64,000 nucleotides of DNA, from assembly GCF_014648635.1 (NCBI RefSeq), contig NZ_BMRM01000009.1, positions 248,001-312,000 on the forward strand. Reading direction: 5' to 3'. Position 1 is the first letter of the stretch, and each line of letters begins with the position of its first letter. This stretch comes from Streptomyces cinerochromogenes. Its GTDB lineage: Bacteria > Actinomycetota > Actinomycetes > Streptomycetales > Streptomycetaceae. This document shows positions 24,802 to 33,064 of the stretch, one piece after another. The translations under genes were made by a program, and so were the position numbers. The notes below the pieces were generated by a model, which was given only the letters and a program-made list of their open reading frames with translations, had not been told where the DNA came from and did no database searches.

Positions 24802-26262
24802 CTTCGACCGCTGCTCGTCGGACATGACCTTCCCGTCGACGGCCGGCGGGTAGCCGGGCTGCGTGTGCCGCTGCCGCTGGACTCCGCCGTCGTCGCCGAG
24901 ACCGCGCGCCGGCCCCTGGCAGCCCTGGGCCACGGCGATCCCGAGGGCGACCAGCAGGGTCACCACCACGAACACGAACAGCCGCTGCCGCAGCAGCCGG
25001 GGATTGGCGGGCCGCCGTCCGGTCCGCGCCGGGCGCTGCCCCGGCCGCCGCGAGCCGCCGCGCGGAGCGGGACGGCCACCGCCGGAGCGCGGCCCGCCGC
25101 CCCGCGGTGCCGGGGTGGGTCGCGCCGTGCCCGGCCGGGAGGAGGCGGTGGCGCCCCCGCGCGCACCGCTGCCGCCGCGTGAGGGGACCCCGCCCCGGGA
25201 CGGCACGTCCGCCCGCGAGGACATCCCGCCCCTGGCCGGCGCCTCACCGCGGGAGACCGGGCCGCCGCGCGCCGGCATCCCGCCCCGGGCCGGGGTGCCC
25301 CCGCGCGGCAGCGGCGTACCGGGAGAGGTACGCCGCTGGGTGCGCTGCTGCTCGGGATAGGTGTCGACGAGCCGTCCGGTGGGCCGGTCCGCCTCGGCGG
25401 CACGCGGCGCGGGCGGCCGTACGCCGTCCAGGCCCTGCGCCTCCCGGGCGGCGATCTCCTTCAGCCGCAGCGACAGCTGCAGGGTGCTCGGCCGTTCGTC
25501 GGGATCCTTCGCCAGACAGGCCCGGATCAGCGGGGCGAGCGCGTCCGGCACGCCGTGCAGGTGCGGCTCCTCGTGCACCACCCGGTACAGCATCACCTCG
25601 GAACTGCCGTGCCCGAAGGGCGAGTCGCCGGTCGAGGCGTACGCCAGCGTCGCGCCCAGGGAGAAGACGTCGGTGGCCGGGGTGACCGCGGCGCCGCGCA
25701 CCTGTTCCGGGGCGAGGAAGCCGGGGGAGCCGACCGCGGTGCCGACATGGGTGAGCGTGGAGGCACCGGTGGCCCAGGCGATGCCGAAGTCGATGATCCG
25801 CGGTCCCTTGGGGGACAGCAGGATGTTGGAGGGCTTGAGGTCCCGGTGGACGACGCCGGCCTCGTGCACGGCGACCAGTCCCTCGGACAGGGCCGCGCCG
25901 ATCGCCGCGGTGTCCGCGGCGCCGAGCGCGCCCTCGTCGGCGACCTTGTCGTGCAGGGAGGGTCCGGGTACGTACTGGGTGGCGAACCAGGGCCGCTCGG
26001 CCTCCAGGTCCGCGGCGACCAGCCGGGCCGTGCACCCGCCCCGGATGCGCCGGGCGGCCGACACCTCGCGCGCGAACCGCGACCGGAACTCCTGGTCCTC
26101 CGCCAGATCGGGACGGATCACCTTCAGCGCGACCCGCTGCCCCTTCTTGTCGGAGCCGAGATAGACCACGCCCATCCCGCCCGCGCCGAGCCGTCGGTGA
26201 AGCCTGAACGAGCCGACGACGCGCGGGTCCTCGCGCCTCAGGCGCATCATCGCCATGTTCAT
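24778..26262 (-). CDS. Transmembrane Ser/Thr protein kinase
   Basis: This 494-residue protein is an actinobacterial PknB-like kinase. The kinase domain fills residues about 17-275: glycine loop LGAGGMG (25-31), Lys47 in VALKVI, catalytic HRDLKPSN (139-146) and DFG (158-160). A Pro/Arg/Gly-rich linker with repeated ARGG-type words follows, then one membrane helix (LFVFVVVTLLVALGIAVAQG) and a tail of about 50 residues outside. No PASTA domain is present, so it is not a classical cell-wall kinase. I chose ATG 26262 because GGGG lies just upstream and the frame above is not conserved. Confidence 0.92.
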   Translation of the reverse strand: MNMAMMRLRREDPRVVGSFRLHRRLGAGGMGVVYLGSDKKGQRVALKVIRPDLAEDQEFRSRFAREVSAARRIRGGCTARLVAADLEAERPWFATQYVPGPSLHDKVADEGALGAADTAAIGAALSEGLVAVHEAGVVHRDLKPSNILLSPKGPRIIDFGIAWATGASTLTHVGTAVGSPGFLAPEQVRGAAVTPATDVFSLGATLAYASTGDSPFGHGSSEVMLYRVVHEEPHLHGVPDALAPLIRACLAKDPDERPSTLQLSLRLKEIAAREAQGLDGVRPPAPRAAEADRPTGRLVDTYPEQQRTQRRTSPGTPLPRGGTPARGGMPARGGPVSRGEAPARGGMSSRADVPSRGGVPSRGGSGARGGATASSRPGTARPTPAPRGGGPRSGGGRPAPRGGSRRPGQRPARTGRRPANPRLLRQRLFVFVVVTLLVALGIAVAQGCQGPARGLGDDGGVQRQRHTQPGYPPAVDGKVMSDEQRSKLSHDAGN

Positions 26263-26864
26263 CCCCGCTGCCCGGTCCTGTGACGTGGCACAGCTTACGT
26301 TTCCACGGCCGCCTGCGCGCAGAGGCCGCGCCCTCTCGGCCGGACGGATTGTGTGGGCCGACCGGGGGAGGTGAATCCCGGTCAGGAAGCCGCGCGGCAC
26401 GGCGACTTCCGGTCACCGTGCATGCCAACCAGCCACTCGCGCAGGGAATTTGGGCTCGCGCGGGGCCGCGGTGCGCGGGGCCGCGCCCTGGCCCGGCGAC
26501 GCTCCGCGGCGGCCCGCGGGCCCGGCCGGCCCCCGGACCGCGTCCCGTCTCCGGCCCCCGCCCGGGCCCCGGCCCGAGTGATCGAACTCACTCTTCCCGA
26601 CCTCCGGGATGCTTCGGAAATGACCGGACAGAGCGGACCGCCCCCTCCGGGAAGACCCCGACACCCGGGCCCGCGTCTCCACCCAGGGGAGTACTTCGCA
26701 GGTCATGGCTCATCCTCCGGGAGGCCCGGCAATCGGTACGAGGGCATGACGCCCCGTGTGCGCCGCGCGCCTAGATTTGAGGTCAAGCGGCGGGTGCAGC
26801 ACTCGTCCCCCGAGGTCAGGCACCCGCCGCTGCAGATGACAACCGAACGGTCAGGAGAGGGACC
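26263..26864. other. 602-base divergent intergenic region, no supported gene
   Basis: The region between the kinase and the small membrane protein has several open frames but none with plausible protein features. It contains a clean inverted repeat, GAGTGA (26576-26581), TCGAAC, TCACTC (26588-26593), which could be an operator. A TAGATT (26772-26777) could be a -10 box for the downstream gene. It is very GC-rich with repeated GCGGGGCCGCG words near 26450-26490. I see no RNA gene. Confidence 0.5.
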
Positions 26865-27041
26865 ATGGCCCACACGGCACCGCGACGCACCGCGTTCGTC
26901 CCGCGCCGGACGGGCCGTCGCCACCCCCTGGTGGCGACGCTCATGGCCCTTCCCCTGGCGGCCCTGCTCCTGCTCGTCTGCGACGGCTGGGAGACGGTGG
27001 CCACACAGGCGTCGTCCGTGGGTGCGATGCTGGGGCGCTGA
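26865..27041 (+). CDS. Small single-pass membrane protein (58 aa)
   Basis: This short gene has a strong Shine-Dalgarno site (AGGAGAGG, 26853-26860) four bases before ATG 26865. The 58-residue product has a basic N-terminus (TAPRRTAFVPRRTGRR) and one hydrophobic stretch (VATLMALPLAALLLLVC), followed by a short tail. It therefore sits in the membrane with the N-terminus inside. A perfect hairpin terminator lies 88 bases downstream, so the gene is a unit of its own. Function is unknown; a small membrane protein at this place is also what I recall from S. coelicolor. Confidence 0.72.
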   Translation: MAHTAPRRTAFVPRRTGRRHPLVATLMALPLAALLLLVCDGWETVATQASSVGAMLGR

Positions 27042-27129
27042 GCGGCGACCCCAGGCCCGGAAGAGCGGTCCGGGCGGGGACATCCATCCATGAAACCCCG
27101 TGGGGACGGGGGTGCGGCGGACGGCACAG

Positions 27130-27161
27130 ATGCCGGCGCAGCTGGGGAGCTGCGCCGGCAT
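27130..27161. terminator. Perfect 14-bp hairpin terminator
   Basis: ATGCCGGCGCAGCT (27130-27143) pairs without a mismatch with AGCTGCGCCGGCAT (27148-27161) around a GGGG loop. It ends the small membrane protein unit. Confidence 0.85.
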
Positions 27162-27391
27162 TAGCCGTTTCCGGAGGAACCACGGCGACAATCCGGTGCC
27201 GGTGCCTGAGGCTGCGGCTGTGTCCGTGCCACGAGGGCACGACAGCCCTGCCGGAAGCGCGCCGCCCAGCAGCAGGACCGGCTGCGGGCAGTCGTGCCGC
27301 TGGGGCGGCACCCCGTCGGCGCGGTCGAGCGCCCCGACCCCCGGCCCGCCCCAGTACCCTCAGCCGAACAGCCAACCCGCCCGAGGCAGCC

Positions 27392-28498
27392 TTGACCGCA
27401 GACACAGGTGCAGACGCACGCAACGGCACCAATACCGGCACCAACACCGGCATCGGTACCAACACCAGCACCAGCATCGGCACCGGCCCCCGCCCCACCC
27501 CAGCACCCCCCGCCCTCATACCCGCCCTGACCGCCAGGGCCAAGGCTGCCGCCCACGCGCACCCGCACCCCCACGGACCCACCGCCCTTCCCCCCTGCAC
27601 CTGCGTCGGCGCAACCCTCGCCGACCGTCAGGACGCCACCGTCGTCCGGCACGCCGGCACCGTCGCCAAGGCGCACGCCCCGGACACCGACCCCGCCGCC
27701 CTGACCCTCCGCGTCGCCACGGCCGCCCGCCTCCCCGACGTACTCCTGCCGCCGCTCGGCCCCACCCCGGCCACCCTGCACGACCGCCCGGTGACCCTCT
27801 GGCCGTACGGTCTCCCGGTCGACCCGGACGACCCGGACGCGGCTCCCTGGGAGGCCGCCGCCACCCTCCTGGCCCGGCTGCACCGCACCCCCGTCCCCGC
27901 CGGCCTCCCCCCGATGCGCGGCCCCGCCAAGGCCGCCCGCGCCCTCGGCAGGCTCCAGGCGGCCCTGCGCAGCACGCCCCACGCGGCGCCCCGCGCCGCC
28001 GCCCTCCCCGTCCTGGGCGCGTGGGCCACCCTGCCCGCCTGGGCCCGCGCCGAGGCACCGATGCCCGGCCCTTGGGCCCTGTGCCACGGCGACCTGCACC
28101 TCGGCCAGCTCGTCCGGCACCCGGCGCCGGACGGCCCGTGGAAGCTGATCGACGTCGACGACCTCGGCGCCGGCGTCCCGGCATGGGACCTCGCCCGCCC
28201 GGCCGCCTGGTACGCCTGCGGTCTCCTCCCGCCCGACGAGTGGACCCGCTTCCTGACCGCCTACCGGCGGGCCGGCGGCCCGGCCGTGCCCGCGGACGGC
28301 GACCCCTGGCCCGCCCTCGACGTCCCGGCCCGCGCGCTCACCGTGCAGACGGCCGCCCTCGCGGTCACCAAGGCGCTCGCCGCGGACCGCCCGCTGGACG
28401 AGGTGGAGCAGGCCGTGGTCGACGCCTGCGCCCGTATGCCGTCCGTGCCTGCGCAGGCGTCCCGCCCCCCTCGGCCCGCACCCGGTTTCCCGGGCTAG
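27392..28498 (+). CDS. Aminoglycoside phosphotransferase-fold (APH) family protein
   Basis: This 368-residue protein has the APH/choline-kinase fold. The catalytic loop is WALCHGDLHLGQLV (His-Gly-Asp) and the metal-binding motif is LIDVDDLGAGVPAWDLA. Such proteins phosphorylate small hydroxylated molecules; the substrate is not evident. Residues about 11-30 are a Thr/Asn/Gly low-complexity stretch (NGTNTGTNTGIGTNTSTSIG) encoded by 12-base repeats. The start TTG 27392 has GAGG about six bases upstream. It may be followed in the same transcript by the zinc-ribbon gene. A resistance role cannot be assumed. Confidence 0.85.
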   Translation: MTADTGADARNGTNTGTNTGIGTNTSTSIGTGPRPTPAPPALIPALTARAKAAAHAHPHPHGPTALPPCTCVGATLADRQDATVVRHAGTVAKAHAPDTDPAALTLRVATAARLPDVLLPPLGPTPATLHDRPVTLWPYGLPVDPDDPDAAPWEAAATLLARLHRTPVPAGLPPMRGPAKAARALGRLQAALRSTPHAAPRAAALPVLGAWATLPAWARAEAPMPGPWALCHGDLHLGQLVRHPAPDGPWKLIDVDDLGAGVPAWDLARPAAWYACGLLPPDEWTRFLTAYRRAGGPAVPADGDPWPALDVPARALTVQTAALAVTKALAADRPLDEVEQAVVDACARMPSVPAQASRPPRPAPGFPG

Positions 28499-28578
28499 GC
28501 TGCAACCGCCCGGGCCCGGACGGAGTCTGTCCTGGGGAAACACGAAGCAGGACCGAACGGCGAGGAGTTGAGCCGAGC

Positions 28579-28884
28579 ATGCAGTGTCCGAAGTGCCATG
28601 CGCCGATGCACACCTACAACCGCAACGGCGTCCAGATCGAGCAGTGCAGCGGCTGCCGCGGCATCTTCCTCGACTACGGGGAGCTGGAGGCGCTGACCCG
28701 CCTGGAGGCCCAGTGGTCGCAGCCGGCCCCGCCGCCCCCGCCCGCCGCCCCGCAGGCCTACCCGGCCGCCCCGCCCGCGCCCGCCTGGGGCGCCCCGCAG
28801 CCCGGCCACGGCGGTCACGGCGGCCACGGTCATTACGGCCACCACCGCCACAAGAGCTTCGGCCACATGCTCTTCTCCAGCTGA
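28579..28884 (+). CDS. Zinc-ribbon (zf-TFIIB type) protein with His/Gly tail
   Basis: This 101-residue protein starts with a zinc ribbon: CPKCHAPM and CSGCRGIFLDYGELE, the two Cys pairs of the zf-TFIIB family. The middle is Pro/Ala-rich and the end is rich in His and Gly (GHGGHGGHGHYGHHRHK), which may bind further metal. ATG 28579 has GAGGAG 11 bases upstream. Its role is unknown. A strong hairpin follows and separates it from the reversed tRNA cluster. Confidence 0.87.
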   Translation: MQCPKCHAPMHTYNRNGVQIEQCSGCRGIFLDYGELEALTRLEAQWSQPAPPPPPAAPQAYPAAPPAPAWGAPQPGHGGHGGHGHYGHHRHKSFGHMLFSS

Positions 28885-28909
28885 GCCGCCGGGCGGCTGA
28901 GCACACGCA

Positions 28910-28944
28910 GGAGCCCCCGGCCGTACGAGACGGCCGGGGGCTCC
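28910..28944. terminator. Bidirectional hairpin terminator between zinc-ribbon gene and tRNA cluster
   Basis: GGAGCCCCCGGCCGT (28910-28924) pairs perfectly with ACGGCCGGGGGCTCC (28930-28944) around ACGAG. It lies between convergent units and can serve both. Confidence 0.88.
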
Positions 28945-28952
28945 TTGCTGTG

Positions 28953-29024
28953 TGGACGATACTGGGATTGAACCAGTGACCTCTTCCGTGTCAGGGAAGC
29001 GCTCTCCCGCTGAGCTAATCGTCC
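28953..29024 (-). tRNA. tRNA-Val(GAC)
   Basis: The 72-base cloverleaf has acceptor arms GGACGAT/ATCGTCC, anticodon stem CTTCC/GGAAG with loop CTGACAC (anticodon GAC), and T-arm GGTTCAATCCC. The discriminator is A. CCA is not encoded. It is the last tRNA of the cluster. Confidence 0.96.
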
Positions 29025-29053
29025 GCGGGCTGTGACCCGTGAGTCACAGACAG

Positions 29054-29125
29054 TGCGCGATACTGGGATTGAACCAGTGACCTCTTCCGTGTCAGGGAAG
29101 CGCTCTCCCGCTGAGCTAATCGCGC
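29054..29125 (-). tRNA. tRNA-Val(GAC)
   Basis: This copy differs from its neighbours only in the acceptor arm, GCGCGAT/ATCGCGC instead of GGACGAT/ATCGTCC. The body and anticodon loop CTGACAC are the same, and the arm change is fully compensated. Confidence 0.95.
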
Positions 29126-29130
29126 GGGTG

Positions 29131-29148
29131 GGATCTTCGAGAAGATCC
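29131..29148. other. Perfect hairpin between two tRNA-Val genes
   Basis: GGATCTTC, GA, GAAGATCC form an 18-base inverted repeat in the spacer between the second and third tRNA-Val genes. It may mark processing of the polycistronic transcript. Confidence 0.6.
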
Positions 29149-29150
29149 AG

Positions 29151-29222
29151 TGGACGATACTGGGATTGAACCAGTGACCTCTTCCGTGTCAGGGAAGCGC
29201 TCTCCCGCTGAGCTAATCGTCC
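29151..29222 (-). tRNA. tRNA-Val(GAC)
   Basis: Identical to the copy at 28953-29024: acceptor GGACGAT/ATCGTCC and anticodon GAC. CCA is not encoded. The two copies bracket one with a different acceptor arm. Confidence 0.96.
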
Positions 29223-29223
29223 T

Positions 29224-29297
29224 TGGAGGTGGAGACGGGATTTGAACCCGTGTAGACGGCTTTGCAGGCCGTTGCCTCGCCTCTCGGCCACTCCACC
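29224..29297 (-). tRNA. tRNA-Cys(GCA)
   Basis: Acceptor GGTGGAG/CTCCACC, anticodon stem ACGGC/GCCGT with loop CTGCAAA (anticodon GCA), T-arm GGGTTCAAATCCC. The discriminator is U and CCA follows in the DNA (29224-29226), unlike the others in this cluster. Confidence 0.96.
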
Positions 29298-29335
29298 AGG
29301 AGTGTAGGGGATCGGGATGACCCCTTCTTCCTGCG

Positions 29336-29408
29336 AGCGGACGACGAGGCTCGAACTCGCGACCTCAACCTTGGCAAGGTTGCGCTCTACCAACTGAGCT
29401 ACGTCCGC
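29336..29408 (-). tRNA. tRNA-Gly(GCC)
   Basis: Acceptor GCGGACG/CGTCCGC, anticodon stem CAACC/GGTTG with loop TTGCCAA (anticodon GCC), T-arm GAGTTCGAGCCTC. The discriminator is U; no CCA is encoded. It is the first gene of the cluster. Confidence 0.96.
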
Positions 29409-29449
29409 TTGTCGTTTCGGTCCGCTTCCGCGTCCCGGCGACGTGTTGA

Positions 29450-29477
29450 ACTCTAGCGGATTCCCGGGCCAGTACAA
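29450..29477 (-). promoter_or_regulatory. Promoter of the tRNA cluster
   Basis: On the minus strand TTGTAC (29477-29472), a 16-base spacer and TAGAGT (29455-29450) make a good vegetative-type promoter. Transcription would start near 29443, about 35 bases before tRNA-Gly. Confidence 0.65.
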
Positions 29478-29586
29478 AAACGCGTTTCCGCAGCGTGCTG
29501 CGGTGCGCCCGACGGACCCGGTGGCCAGGGCCCCCTCGGCGACATCCCGGGGCCGCCCGGCGGACACCCGCCCTAGACTCGACCAC

Positions 29587-30630
29587 GTGCTCCACCACGC
29601 TCCTCTCGCCCGCTTCGGTGACCGTGTCGCCACCGGCCTCCTCGACGTCACCAGCGATCCGGCCGCCCTGGACTCCACCGGCTTCTGGGCCGTCTGCCAG
29701 GACTTCGAGGGCCGGCTGACCTGCGCCCGCTTCGCGGACGTACGGGAGGAGCCGGTGCCCGCCCCGGCGCCGGGAGGCTGGCGGGGCCCGGCGGTGGGGG
29801 ACTGGACCTCCTCCCTGGACCGCGCCGCCTACACGGCGGCCGTCCGCCGCATCCGCGAGCACATCGCGGCCGGCGAGGTCTACCAGGCCAACCTCTGCCG
29901 GGTGCTCAGCGCGCCCGTTCCCCCCGGCGCCGACGTGGACGCCCTGACCGCCCTCCTGGCCCGTGGCAACCCGGCGCCCTACGCAGGAACGATTCGGCTG
30001 CCGGAGCACGGCGTGGAGATCGCCACCGCCTCGCCCGAGCTGTTCCTGCGCCGGGACGGCCGTACCGTCGAGTCCGGACCGATCAAGGGCACCGGACGCA
30101 CCGAGGCGGACCTGCTGGAGAAGGACTACGCCGAGAACGTGATGATCGTGGACCTGGTCCGCAACGACATCGGCCGCGTCTGCGCGACGGGCAGCGTGAC
30201 CGTCCCCGACCTGTGCGCCGTGGAGAAGCACCCCGGGCTCGTCCACCTCGTCTCCACCGTCCGCGGCGAGCTGCGCGCGGACGCCGGCTGGCCGGAGCTG
30301 CTGGCCGCGGCCTTCCCGCCCGGCTCGGTCACCGGCGCCCCGAAGTCGAGCGCCCTGAGGATCATCGAGGCGCTGGAGACGGCCCCGCGCGGCCCCTACT
30401 GCGGCGGCATCGGCTGGGTGGACGCCGACCGGGGCACCGCCGAGCTGGCCGTCGGCATCCGCACCTTCTGGATCGACCGCGCCGCGGGAGTCCTGCGCTT
30501 CGGCACCGGCGCCGGCATCACCTGGGGCTCCGACCCGGAGGGGGAGTGGCACGAGACCGAGCTGAAGGCGTCCCGGCTGCTCGCGGTAGCGTCGGGCACC
30601 TACGAGGAGACCGAGGGGGCGCTCACATGA
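29587..30630 (+). CDS. pabB: Aminodeoxychorismate synthase component I-like chorismate-binding enzyme
   Basis: This 347-residue protein has the chorismate-binding domain of PabB/TrpE enzymes. It would aminate chorismate to 4-amino-4-deoxychorismate on the way to p-aminobenzoate and folate. Key segments are YAENVMIVDLVRNDIGRVC, KHPGLVHLVSTV and PPGSVTGAPKSSALRIIE. PIKGTGR is the family's lysine motif and favours PabB over TrpE. The short N-terminal part is typical of actinobacterial forms. GTG 29587 has no Shine-Dalgarno site, but TAGACT (29574-29579) seven bases upstream suits a leaderless start. The stop overlaps the pabC-like gene, which does the next step. Confidence 0.88.
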   Translation: MLHHAPLARFGDRVATGLLDVTSDPAALDSTGFWAVCQDFEGRLTCARFADVREEPVPAPAPGGWRGPAVGDWTSSLDRAAYTAAVRRIREHIAAGEVYQANLCRVLSAPVPPGADVDALTALLARGNPAPYAGTIRLPEHGVEIATASPELFLRRDGRTVESGPIKGTGRTEADLLEKDYAENVMIVDLVRNDIGRVCATGSVTVPDLCAVEKHPGLVHLVSTVRGELRADAGWPELLAAAFPPGSVTGAPKSSALRIIEALETAPRGPYCGGIGWVDADRGTAELAVGIRTFWIDRAAGVLRFGTGAGITWGSDPEGEWHETELKASRLLAVASGTYEETEGALT

Positions 30631-31448
30631 GGATCTGGCTCGACGGCGGCCTGCGGGACCTGGAATCCGCCCGGATCTCCGTCCTCGACCACGGCCTGAC
30701 CGTCGGCGACGGCGTGTTCGAGACCGTCAAGGCGGTGGACGGCGCACCGTTCGCGCTCACCCGGCACCTCGACCGGCTGACCCGCTCGGCCCGCGGCCTC
30801 GGCCTGCCCGACCCCGACCACGACGAGGTCCGCCGCGCCTGTACGGCCGTACTGGAGGCCGACCCGGTGCCGCTGGGCCGGCTGCGGATCACCTACACCG
30901 GCGGCCACGGCCCGCTCGGCGTCGGCCGCGGCGAGCACGGCCCCACCCTCGTGGTCGCCGTCGGAGAGACCGCCCGCCGCCCGGACTCCACCGCCGCGAT
31001 CACCGTCCCGTGGACCCGCAACGAACGCGGCGCCCTCGCCGGCGTGAAGACCACCTCGTACGCGGAGAACGTCGTCGCCCTGGCCCGCGCCCACCGACAC
31101 GGCGCCTCCGAGGCGCTGTTCGGCAACACGGTCGGACAGCTCTGCGAGGGCACCGGGTCCAACGTCTTCGTCGTCCTGGACGGCGAGATCCACACCCCGC
31201 CGGTCACCTCCGGCTGCCTGCCCGGCATCACCCGGGCCCTGGTCCTCGAGTGGACCGGCGCGCGGGAGACCGACCTGCCGCTGGACGTGCTGGGGCGCGC
31301 CGACGAGATCTTCCTGACCTCCACCCTGCGGGACGTACAGGCGCTGCACCGGACAGACGACCGCGAACTGCCCGGCGCCCCGGGCCCGGTGACCGCCGCG
31401 ACCATGCGGATCTTCGCCGAGCGGTCCGCCGAGGACCTGGACCCCTGA
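30627..31448 (+). CDS. pabC: Aminodeoxychorismate lyase-like class IV aminotransferase
   Basis: This 273-residue PLP enzyme belongs to fold-type IV (PabC, branched-chain and D-amino acid transaminases). Next to pabB it is most likely the lyase that releases p-aminobenzoate. It begins VLDHGLTVGDGVFETVKA, has the PLP lysine in GVKTTSYAENVVALARA, and a glycine-rich phosphate motif in EGTGSNVFVVLDGEIHTPP. ATG 30627 overlaps the pabB stop (ATGA). A D-amino acid or branched-chain aminotransferase role cannot be excluded by sequence. Confidence 0.87.
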   Translation: MRIWLDGGLRDLESARISVLDHGLTVGDGVFETVKAVDGAPFALTRHLDRLTRSARGLGLPDPDHDEVRRACTAVLEADPVPLGRLRITYTGGHGPLGVGRGEHGPTLVVAVGETARRPDSTAAITVPWTRNERGALAGVKTTSYAENVVALARAHRHGASEALFGNTVGQLCEGTGSNVFVVLDGEIHTPPVTSGCLPGITRALVLEWTGARETDLPLDVLGRADEIFLTSTLRDVQALHRTDDRELPGAPGPVTAATMRIFAERSAEDLDP

Positions 31449-31461
31449 GCCGGAAAACAGG

Positions 31462-31490
31462 CTGACGCGGTCGGCCGCCCTGGGTAGAAC
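31462..31490 (+). promoter_or_regulatory. Promoter for the leaderless double-GNAT gene
   Basis: CTGACG (31462-31467), a 17-base spacer and TAGAAC (31485-31490) lie just before ATG 31498, so transcription would begin at or near the A of the start codon. Confidence 0.6.
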
Positions 31491-31497
31491 AGCTGTG

Positions 31498-32322
31498 ATG
31501 ACCACGACCCTGCGGCCGGCCGAGCCGCTCCAGCAGCACCCCGACGGAACCCGCTCCCGCCGCTACACGGTGTGCGTGAACAGCCGTCCCGTCGGTGAGA
31601 TCCGCCTCGGCACCTCCCCGTCGCTCGGCGACTCGGTGGCCCGCCTCATCGACCTGCGGATCGCCGAACCGGACCGGCGGCGCGGCCGGGGCACCGTCGC
31701 CGCGCTCGCCGCGGAGGAGGTGGCCCGAGGCTGGGGCTGCACCCAGATGGAGACCGTGGTGCCCGCCGCCGCGGAGGCCGCGCTGCGCCTGTTCGACGCC
31801 CTCGGCTACACGCTGCGCAACCGCGGCATGCAGAAGCACCTCGGCGCCACCCCGCCCCCGCTGCCGGCGGACAGCCGGGCGCGGCCCATGACCGGCGCCG
31901 AGTTCGACGCCTGGCGGGAGGCGGACACCGAGCGGTACACGCGCTCGTGGACCGGGCGGGGCCTGCCGGAAGCCGTGGCCCGCGCCAAGGCCCGCGACGA
32001 CCACGCGCGGCTGCTGCCGCAGGGGCTCGCGACCGAGGGCATGCTCTTCAGCGTGCTGGAGCACGCGGGCGGCCCGGTCGGCACCCTGTGGCTGGCCCTG
32101 GAGGAGGCCAGGGCGTTCGTCTTCGACGTCGAGACCGACGCGGCCCACCGCGGCCGGGGGCACGGCCGTACGCTCATGCTCCTGGCGGAGCGCCAGGCGA
32201 TCGAGGCCGGCCGCCCGGTCCTCGGCCTCAACGTCTTCGCGGACAACACCCCGGCCGAGCGGCTGTACGCGTCACTCGGCTACGAGACGGTGACCCGCTC
32301 CCTGAGCAAGACCCTGCTGTAG
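31498..32322 (+). CDS. Tandem-GNAT acetyltransferase
   Basis: This 274-residue protein holds two GNAT domains. The first (residues about 20-115) has IDLRIAEPDRRRGRGTVAALAAEE and ALRLFDALGYTLRNRGMQK. The second (about 150-274) has FVFDVETDAAHRGRGHGRTLMLLAE and NTPAERLYASLGYETVTRS. Both keep the R-G-x-G/A acetyl-CoA loop, so both may bind cofactor. The start ATG 31498 sits seven bases after a -10 box with no Shine-Dalgarno site, so a leaderless mRNA is likely. The substrate is unknown. Confidence 0.87.
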   Translation: MTTTLRPAEPLQQHPDGTRSRRYTVCVNSRPVGEIRLGTSPSLGDSVARLIDLRIAEPDRRRGRGTVAALAAEEVARGWGCTQMETVVPAAAEAALRLFDALGYTLRNRGMQKHLGATPPPLPADSRARPMTGAEFDAWREADTERYTRSWTGRGLPEAVARAKARDDHARLLPQGLATEGMLFSVLEHAGGPVGTLWLALEEARAFVFDVETDAAHRGRGHGRTLMLLAERQAIEAGRPVLGLNVFADNTPAERLYASLGYETVTRSLSKTLL

Positions 32323-32441
32323 CGGCAGACCCCGCTGCAGCGCCGGTCACGGTCGTCCGGCGTCGCCGGTTCCCCGCTGCTCTCGGTGGTCATGGTGTTG
32401 CCGGTGTTCTTGGTGCTGTGGTGCTGTGCTGCTCTGCGTGC

Positions 32442-32969
32442 TCAACGGCCGTCGCGGTCGGCCAGCAGGCGGTCCGCGATCTCCTCGATGCGTGCGCGCA
32501 GACCTTCCTGGCTCTTGCCGCCGTCGAGGCGTTCACCGCCGATGACGTAGGTCGGGGTGCCGGTCACGCCGATCGCCTTGCCCTCGGCCTGGTCGGCGTC
32601 CACGGCCAGGATGTGCCGGCCGTCGATCAGCGCGGTGTCGAACTCCTCGGCGTCCAGCCCGAGTTCCCGGGCCACGTCGACCAGGAGGGGTTCTCCCTGA
32701 CGGTCCAGCTCCGCCACCCGCTCCAGCACGGCCTCCACGTACGGCCAGCCCTTGCCCTGCTCCAGCGCCTCCTCGGCGGCCTGGGCGGCGGCGAAGGCGT
32801 GCTTGTGCTTCTCCAGCGGGAAGTGCCGCAGCCGCAGCTCCAGCCGGTCGCCGTAGCGGGCGCGCAGGGCACGGACGTCGTCCAGGGCGGTGCGGCAGTC
32901 GGGGCACTGCAGTTCGCACCAGACGTCGAGGACGAGGGCATCGGTGCGTGCGGGGGTGGAGTCGCTCAT
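32442..32969 (-). CDS. DsbA-family thioredoxin-fold oxidoreductase
   Basis: This 175-residue protein has the DsbA/FrnE fold. The active site is CPDC at residues 22-25 (WCELQCPDC) and the cis-proline loop is VTGTPTYVIGGERL near the C-terminus. The helical insert lies between them. There is no signal peptide, so it is a cytoplasmic disulfide oxidoreductase or a FrnE-like isomerase. I chose ATG 32969; the open frame above contains only the 18-base repeat DNA and is not conserved. The gene stands alone and points away from the membrane protein gene at 33282. Confidence 0.85.
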   Translation of the reverse strand: MSDSTPARTDALVLDVWCELQCPDCRTALDDVRALRARYGDRLELRLRHFPLEKHKHAFAAAQAAEEALEQGKGWPYVEAVLERVAELDRQGEPLLVDVARELGLDAEEFDTALIDGRHILAVDADQAEGKAIGVTGTPTYVIGGERLDGGKSQEGLRARIEEIADRLLADRDGR

Positions 32970-33064
32970 GCCCACCAGTCTTCCAGGCCGGGCGCGGGCG
33001 ACCCAATCGGGACGCCGACGGCTCGGGGTGCGACAGGCTGGGGAGAGGGTCGGCACTCGGGACG

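Noticed and set aside
27392..28498. Aminoglycoside resistance gene
   Set aside because: It has the APH fold but no feature pointing to aminoglycosides. APH-fold proteins act on many substrates, so only the family was named.
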